Below are positions 60,894-64,000 of a stretch of 64,000 bases of DNA, piece after piece. The notes under the pieces were generated by a model. That model was not told where the DNA came from. It was given only the letters and a program-made list of their open reading frames with translations, and made no database searches. Origin of the DNA: Chloroflexota bacterium (GTDB lineage Bacteria; Chloroflexota; Dehalococcoidia; Lucifugimonadales; SAR202-VII-2); contig QEVV01000001.1 of the NCBI GenBank assembly GCA_003228115.1, forward strand, positions 62,001 to 126,000, given 5' to 3'. The position numbers and the translations under genes were made by a program. The stretch's first letter is position 1; every line of letters starts with the position of its first letter.

Positions 60894-61499
60894 ATGTTCC
60901 GCAACGACTACAGCCAAGCCGCCTCTTTTTTGGTTGAAACCGTTCAGCGAATACCAGATAACGCCTGGAAGCAACCTGCGTTGGGCGCCTGGAACGTGCG
61001 GGACCTAGTAGGGCACGCCACCCGCGCGCTGCTGACCGTTGAGACCTACTGCGAGACCCAGGCGGAGGCGCAGATTGTCGCCGACCCGACCGACTACTTT
61101 ATGCGAGCCCTCGGCATGCTAGCCAACCATGGGGCCACCGACGACCGAGCGCGGGAAACGGGTCTCTCCCTCGGAAACCAACCCAAAGCCGCAGTTGGAG
61201 AAATTGCCGACCGGGTCCTGAAGCGCCTCGAAAGCATTCCGGACGATTTCATACTCTCGCCTCCAACCGGCGGCACCCGTCTGTCGGACTATCTGCCCAC
61301 GCGTACACTGGAAATGACCGTGCACACCCTCGACATTGCTAAGGCGGTCGGCTTGGAAGTACAACCACCGGAGGGGCCTCTATCCTCTACGCTCACGCTC
61401 TTGGCAGATCTCGCCTTGCGCCAAGGCGAGGGGCAACACCTTGCGCTAGCATTGACTGGCCGCGGGCCGTTACTTGTCGGCTTTTCAGTGATGAAGTAG
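60894..61499 (+). CDS. DinB/MDMPI-family metal-binding protein (maleylpyruvate isomerase-like)
   Basis: The 201-residue protein starts MFRNDYSQAASFLVETV, 5 nt after AAGGAG. Its three presumed metal ligands are His41 (VRDLVGHATRAL), Glu140 and His144 (TRTLEMTVHTLDIAKA), the MDMPI/DinB four-helix-bundle pattern. Some members are thiol-dependent maleylpyruvate isomerases of the gentisate pathway; others are thiol transferases. With bicupins of gentisate-dioxygenase type in the same window this link is attractive, but the array is 20 kb away. The SDR gene starts 21 bp downstream. Confidence 0.78.
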   Translation: MFRNDYSQAASFLVETVQRIPDNAWKQPALGAWNVRDLVGHATRALLTVETYCETQAEAQIVADPTDYFMRALGMLANHGATDDRARETGLSLGNQPKAAVGEIADRVLKRLESIPDDFILSPPTGGTRLSDYLPTRTLEMTVHTLDIAKAVGLEVQPPEGPLSSTLTLLADLALRQGEGQHLALALTGRGPLLVGFSVMK

Positions 61500-61520
61500 A
61501 TCTATAAACGAAGGAGACCT

Positions 61521-62363
61521 ATGACGAACGATAATGCACCGACCCACGACCTCACCGGCCAGACAGCGCTGGTAACCGGAGGAAGCAGAGGGCTCGGCCG
61601 CGCCTATGCCATAGCCCTTGGTAAGGCCGGTGCATCCGTAGCCGTCACTGCCAGGACTGAGAGCGGGCTGACGGAAACTGTTCGCTTGATCGAAGAGGCA
61701 GGTGGAAGGGGGATTGCCCTTCCTGCGGACGTCACCGATTGGAGCCATGTCGAGGCCATGGCGCACGCCGCCGAGGAACAATTGGGCCCAATAGACCTCT
61801 TGGTCAACAATGCAGGCGCTCCCCCGCCCCAAGTCGCCCCATGGGAAGGCGACCCCGATGAATGGTGGAGCACCGTCTCCGTCAACCTGAAAGGGCCATT
61901 CCTCTGCGCCCGCGCCGTGCTACCCGGGATGGTGGCAAGACGCCGAGGAAGAGTCATTAACATCGTAGCTGAGGCTGCCAATAAACCGGAGCCCTTCGCG
62001 TCGGCCTACAGCACCTCCAAGGCGGCGTTCATCCACCTCACTGAATGCCTTGCTGAGGCCGTCGAAGAGTACGGCATCAAGGTCTTGGCCTATCACCCAG
62101 GGTTGGTCCGCACAGCCATGGTCAAGACCATCACGTCTGGACCAGCGGGCGAACGTTTCCGGGAATACGTCTCCTCCGCCCTTGAGCAAGGGAGAGAAAC
62201 TCCCATCGAAAAGTCTGTGGAGTGGTTCATGCTACTGGCTACCGGCCAGGCGGACGCTCTATCTGGCCGCTACTTGGTGTCCAGAGAAATCAACGCCGGC
62301 GTGCTCGAACGCATCGACGATATTCTGGCGAATGACCTGCACGTGTTGAGGGTCCGCCGCTAA
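61521..62363 (+). CDS. Short-chain dehydrogenase/reductase
   Basis: The 280-residue protein has TGGSRGLGRAYAIALG (GxxxGxG), VNNAGAP, the catalytic Ser region IVAEAANKP (Ser replaced by Ala/Glu at this site) and Tyr-x3-Lys in YSTSKAAF. The cofactor is NADP(H) or NAD(H); the usual Ser of the Ser-Tyr-Lys triad is unclear, which may affect activity. GAAGGAG precedes the ATG by 5 nt. It is probably cotranscribed with the MDMPI-like gene. Confidence 0.87.
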   Translation: MTNDNAPTHDLTGQTALVTGGSRGLGRAYAIALGKAGASVAVTARTESGLTETVRLIEEAGGRGIALPADVTDWSHVEAMAHAAEEQLGPIDLLVNNAGAPPPQVAPWEGDPDEWWSTVSVNLKGPFLCARAVLPGMVARRRGRVINIVAEAANKPEPFASAYSTSKAAFIHLTECLAEAVEEYGIKVLAYHPGLVRTAMVKTITSGPAGERFREYVSSALEQGRETPIEKSVEWFMLLATGQADALSGRYLVSREINAGVLERIDDILANDLHVLRVRR

Positions 62364-62423
62364 GCAGCATAATCCCGGCCATCACCCCAATTCTGTTGAG
62401 CCTGGTTTCGGCTCGTAGGCTAC

Positions 62424-62455
62424 CCATCGTTCGACAAGCTCACCACGAACGGCCG
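62424..62455. repeat. TTCGACAAGCTCACCACGAACGG dispersed repeat
   Basis: CGTTCGACAAGCTCACCACG with flanking CCAT..ACGG is the palindromic repeat common in many bacterial genomes; one copy in this window, after the SDR gene. Confidence 0.6.
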
Positions 62456-62467
62456 TAGACTGCCACG

Positions 62468-62509
62468 AAGAAGAAGATGCCCGCCAGTATTGGCGGGCAT
62501 CTTCTTCTT
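62468..62509. terminator. Bidirectional intrinsic terminator
   Basis: A 19-bp perfect stem (62468-62486 with 62491-62509, loop GTAT) with a T tract on the right lies between the convergent SDR and dctM genes. Confidence 0.92.
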
Positions 62510-62563
62510 TTTCAAGCATTCTGCTGGAGCCTCCGAAGGCCCCTCTCTTAACCGCTAAGCGCG

Positions 62564-63877
62564 CTAGGTCTGGATGAGACTGGGCAAGTACGTAGCTATT
62601 CCCGGTATGAAAATGATAACAGCCACCACTCCCATGTCCATTATCACAAAGGGTATCTGAGCCCGGTAGATATCCCCCATGGTTACATAGGAGGGTACTA
62701 CGCCCTTCAGAGCAAACAAGGCCAGTCCAAATGGAGGGGACTCGGAACCAATCGTCATGTTGACCAAGAACAGTATCCAGAACCAAATGGGATCCCACCC
62801 AAAGCCATTCACCACCGGCACAAGCACCGGTATCGTGATCATCATGATGGATATCCCATCGATGAAGAACCCGAGGAGAAGGACGGCCATTTGAATTGCG
62901 ATCAGGATGATCGTGGGATGAACCGGGAGGCCGGTTAGGAATTCCATGAATTCCCGTGCAGCACCGGTCATTGCCAGCAGTTGGCCAAAGGAAACGGCGC
63001 CGCTGATGATCAACAGCACCATCCCGACGATCTTGACAACGCCTAGGAATGATTTCTTGAGTACGTCCCAAGTCAAACGCCGGTAGATGATGGTAACAAG
63101 GATGGCAATGAGGGCGCCTGTCGCCGCCGCCTCGCTCGGGGTTGCAATGCCGAAGATGATGAAGCCCACCACCCCCACGATGATGAGGAGTAGTGGAGCC
63201 AGGACTACCGTAGCCTTCACCTTTTCGGGGAAGCTAGGGCTTGCCTGATCGTAGGCTGGCGCCAAGTTCGGGTTCATTCGTACACGAATGATGATGTACC
63301 AAAAGTAGAAGAACACCATCAGAAGCCCTGGCCCAATACCTCCGATCAAAAGACCGGAAATGGAGACTTCCGCCAAGCTCCCCAAGAGCACTGCCAGTCC
63401 GCTGGGAGGAATCAAAACCGCAAGCAAACCGGCTGAGGTAATCACTCCGAGGGAGAGGCGTCGGTCGTAGCCTCTCTTTTCAACTTCAGGGAAGATGGTG
63501 GAGCCAAGCAGGGCGGTGTCCGCCATCCCGGCGCCGCTGAGGGCGGCCAGGATCGTGCCTGCTCCTAGGGCTACGAACAAAAGACGGGCACGGACGCCCC
63601 CAATCCACTTGTCCGTGACGTCCATAACCATGCCAAAGACGCCGGAATGGTAGAGTATCTCTCCCAGCAAAAAGAACATGGGAAGAGCAAGTAGAGGAAA
63701 GCTTGCCACGGAGGTATATATCGCCCCAGGGAGCAGGGCGAAGCCCACCGTGCCTCCCGTGACAATGTAGAGGCCAACGATGTTGAGAATCATGAAAGCA
63801 AAGGCAACCGGGATTCCGGTCGCCATGGCCGCCATAAGACTAACGAATATGACTGTTAGGATCAGCCACCATTCCAT
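62564..63877 (-). CDS. dctM: TRAP transporter large permease subunit (DctM)
   Basis: The 437-residue protein has about twelve hydrophobic helices, with the family features GAGMADTALLGSTIFPEV and GLLAVLIPPSGLAVLLGS in the first half. PPFGLALFALKGV occurs in the second half. With DctQ and a periplasmic binding protein it imports C4-dicarboxylates or other organic acids using Na+ or H+ gradients. GGGAGG abuts the first ATG (63883), while the second ATG at 63877 has a 6-nt spacing, so I use 63877. Partner genes would lie beyond the window edge. Confidence 0.93.
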   Translation of the reverse strand: MEWWLILTVIFVSLMAAMATGIPVAFAFMILNIVGLYIVTGGTVGFALLPGAIYTSVASFPLLALPMFFLLGEILYHSGVFGMVMDVTDKWIGGVRARLLFVALGAGTILAALSGAGMADTALLGSTIFPEVEKRGYDRRLSLGVITSAGLLAVLIPPSGLAVLLGSLAEVSISGLLIGGIGPGLLMVFFYFWYIIIRVRMNPNLAPAYDQASPSFPEKVKATVVLAPLLLIIVGVVGFIIFGIATPSEAAATGALIAILVTIIYRRLTWDVLKKSFLGVVKIVGMVLLIISGAVSFGQLLAMTGAAREFMEFLTGLPVHPTIILIAIQMAVLLLGFFIDGISIMMITIPVLVPVVNGFGWDPIWFWILFLVNMTIGSESPPFGLALFALKGVVPSYVTMGDIYRAQIPFVIMDMGVVAVIIFIPGIATYLPSLIQT

Positions 63878-63959
63878 AGTCATCCTCCCGTAAATTTGCT
63901 GCGAGGGGCACCGTTTCTTAAACAGCGCCCGCCCACTGAGGCGATTCTCTTACCGAACC

Positions 63960-64000
63960 CTACTGAGCAGCAATGAGACAGACCAGCGTGGCCGCACCGG
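63960..64000 (-). CDS. Possible C-terminal end of an upstream gene (DctQ?), cut by the window
   Basis: One minus-strand frame from the window edge reads GAATLVCLIAAQ and stops at 63960-63962, hydrophobic as the end of a small TRAP permease might be. Only about 13 codons are visible, so the identity rests on position next to dctM. Confidence 0.2.
   Translation of the reverse strand, partial: GAATLVCLIAAQ

Noticed and set aside
1..64000. Prophage or integrative element
   Set aside because: I saw no integrase, transposase, phage structural gene or attachment-site tRNA anywhere in the window.

Overview
The window is about 60% G+C, densely coded on both strands, and most genes have a visible Shine-Dalgarno sequence. 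The content is catabolic: five Rieske oxygenases, seven tandem bicupin proteins, three amidohydrolase-2 paralogues, an F420/LLM-type oxidoreductase, an orphan molybdenum hydroxylase, two MFS carriers and a TRAP permease. This paralogue-rich style suggests an uncultured Chloroflexota, perhaps a SAR202-like Dehalococcoidia. That is inference; no rRNA is present, and gyrA would be the best phylogenetic anchor.

Layout. 1-16 kb is mostly housekeeping: class V aminotransferase, a truncated HxlR regulator overlapping pirin, a flippase-like protein, LLM oxidoreductase, TrkH/TrkA, a class-I-amidotransferase-like hydrolase, gyrA, an FMN alpha-hydroxy-acid oxidase, flavin reductase, ROK kinase, HEAT protein and endonuclease III. 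16-30 kb holds a haem-oxygenase-like di-iron enzyme, GatC-like/amidase pair, two-subunit ThDP decarboxylase, Rieske oxygenase 1, VOC protein, DapA-like aldolase, epimerase, Mo hydroxylase with an ABC ATPase, glutamate dehydrogenase and a CitE-like lyase. 29.5-40.5 kb is the centrepiece: a DtxR-family regulator, Rieske oxygenase 2 and seven tandem bicupin genes. 40.6-60 kb has an oxidoreductase, a scramblase-like protein, MFS carriers, Rieske oxygenases 3-5, a dehydrogenase, an ornithine-cyclodeaminase-like protein, three amidohydrolases and a decayed hicBA pair. 60-64 kb has a structured non-coding region, an MDMPI/DinB-like protein, an SDR and TRAP DctM.

The most striking structure is the bicupin array. 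Six of its intergenic spacers carry one module: a hairpin whose 3' arm runs into a -35-like TTGCTC/TTGTCA, then 17-18 bp, then a TACCTT-like -10, then a 36-45 nt leader. Hairpin arms differ between copies by compensatory changes. Each paralogue thus seems insulated and separately transcribed. All seven have a histidine-rich metal site in the C-terminal cupin and a degenerate N-terminal site.

The Rieske, cupin, MDMPI-like and amidohydrolase genes could form a multi-copy aromatic-ring oxidation repertoire, with substrates unknown. Several genes are broken: Rieske 5 (one extra base before the second cluster Cys), hicA (one missing base), an ECF sigma/anti-sigma remnant and the HxlR remnant. Several dispersed palindromic repeats are present, one inside the Mo hydroxylase coding sequence.
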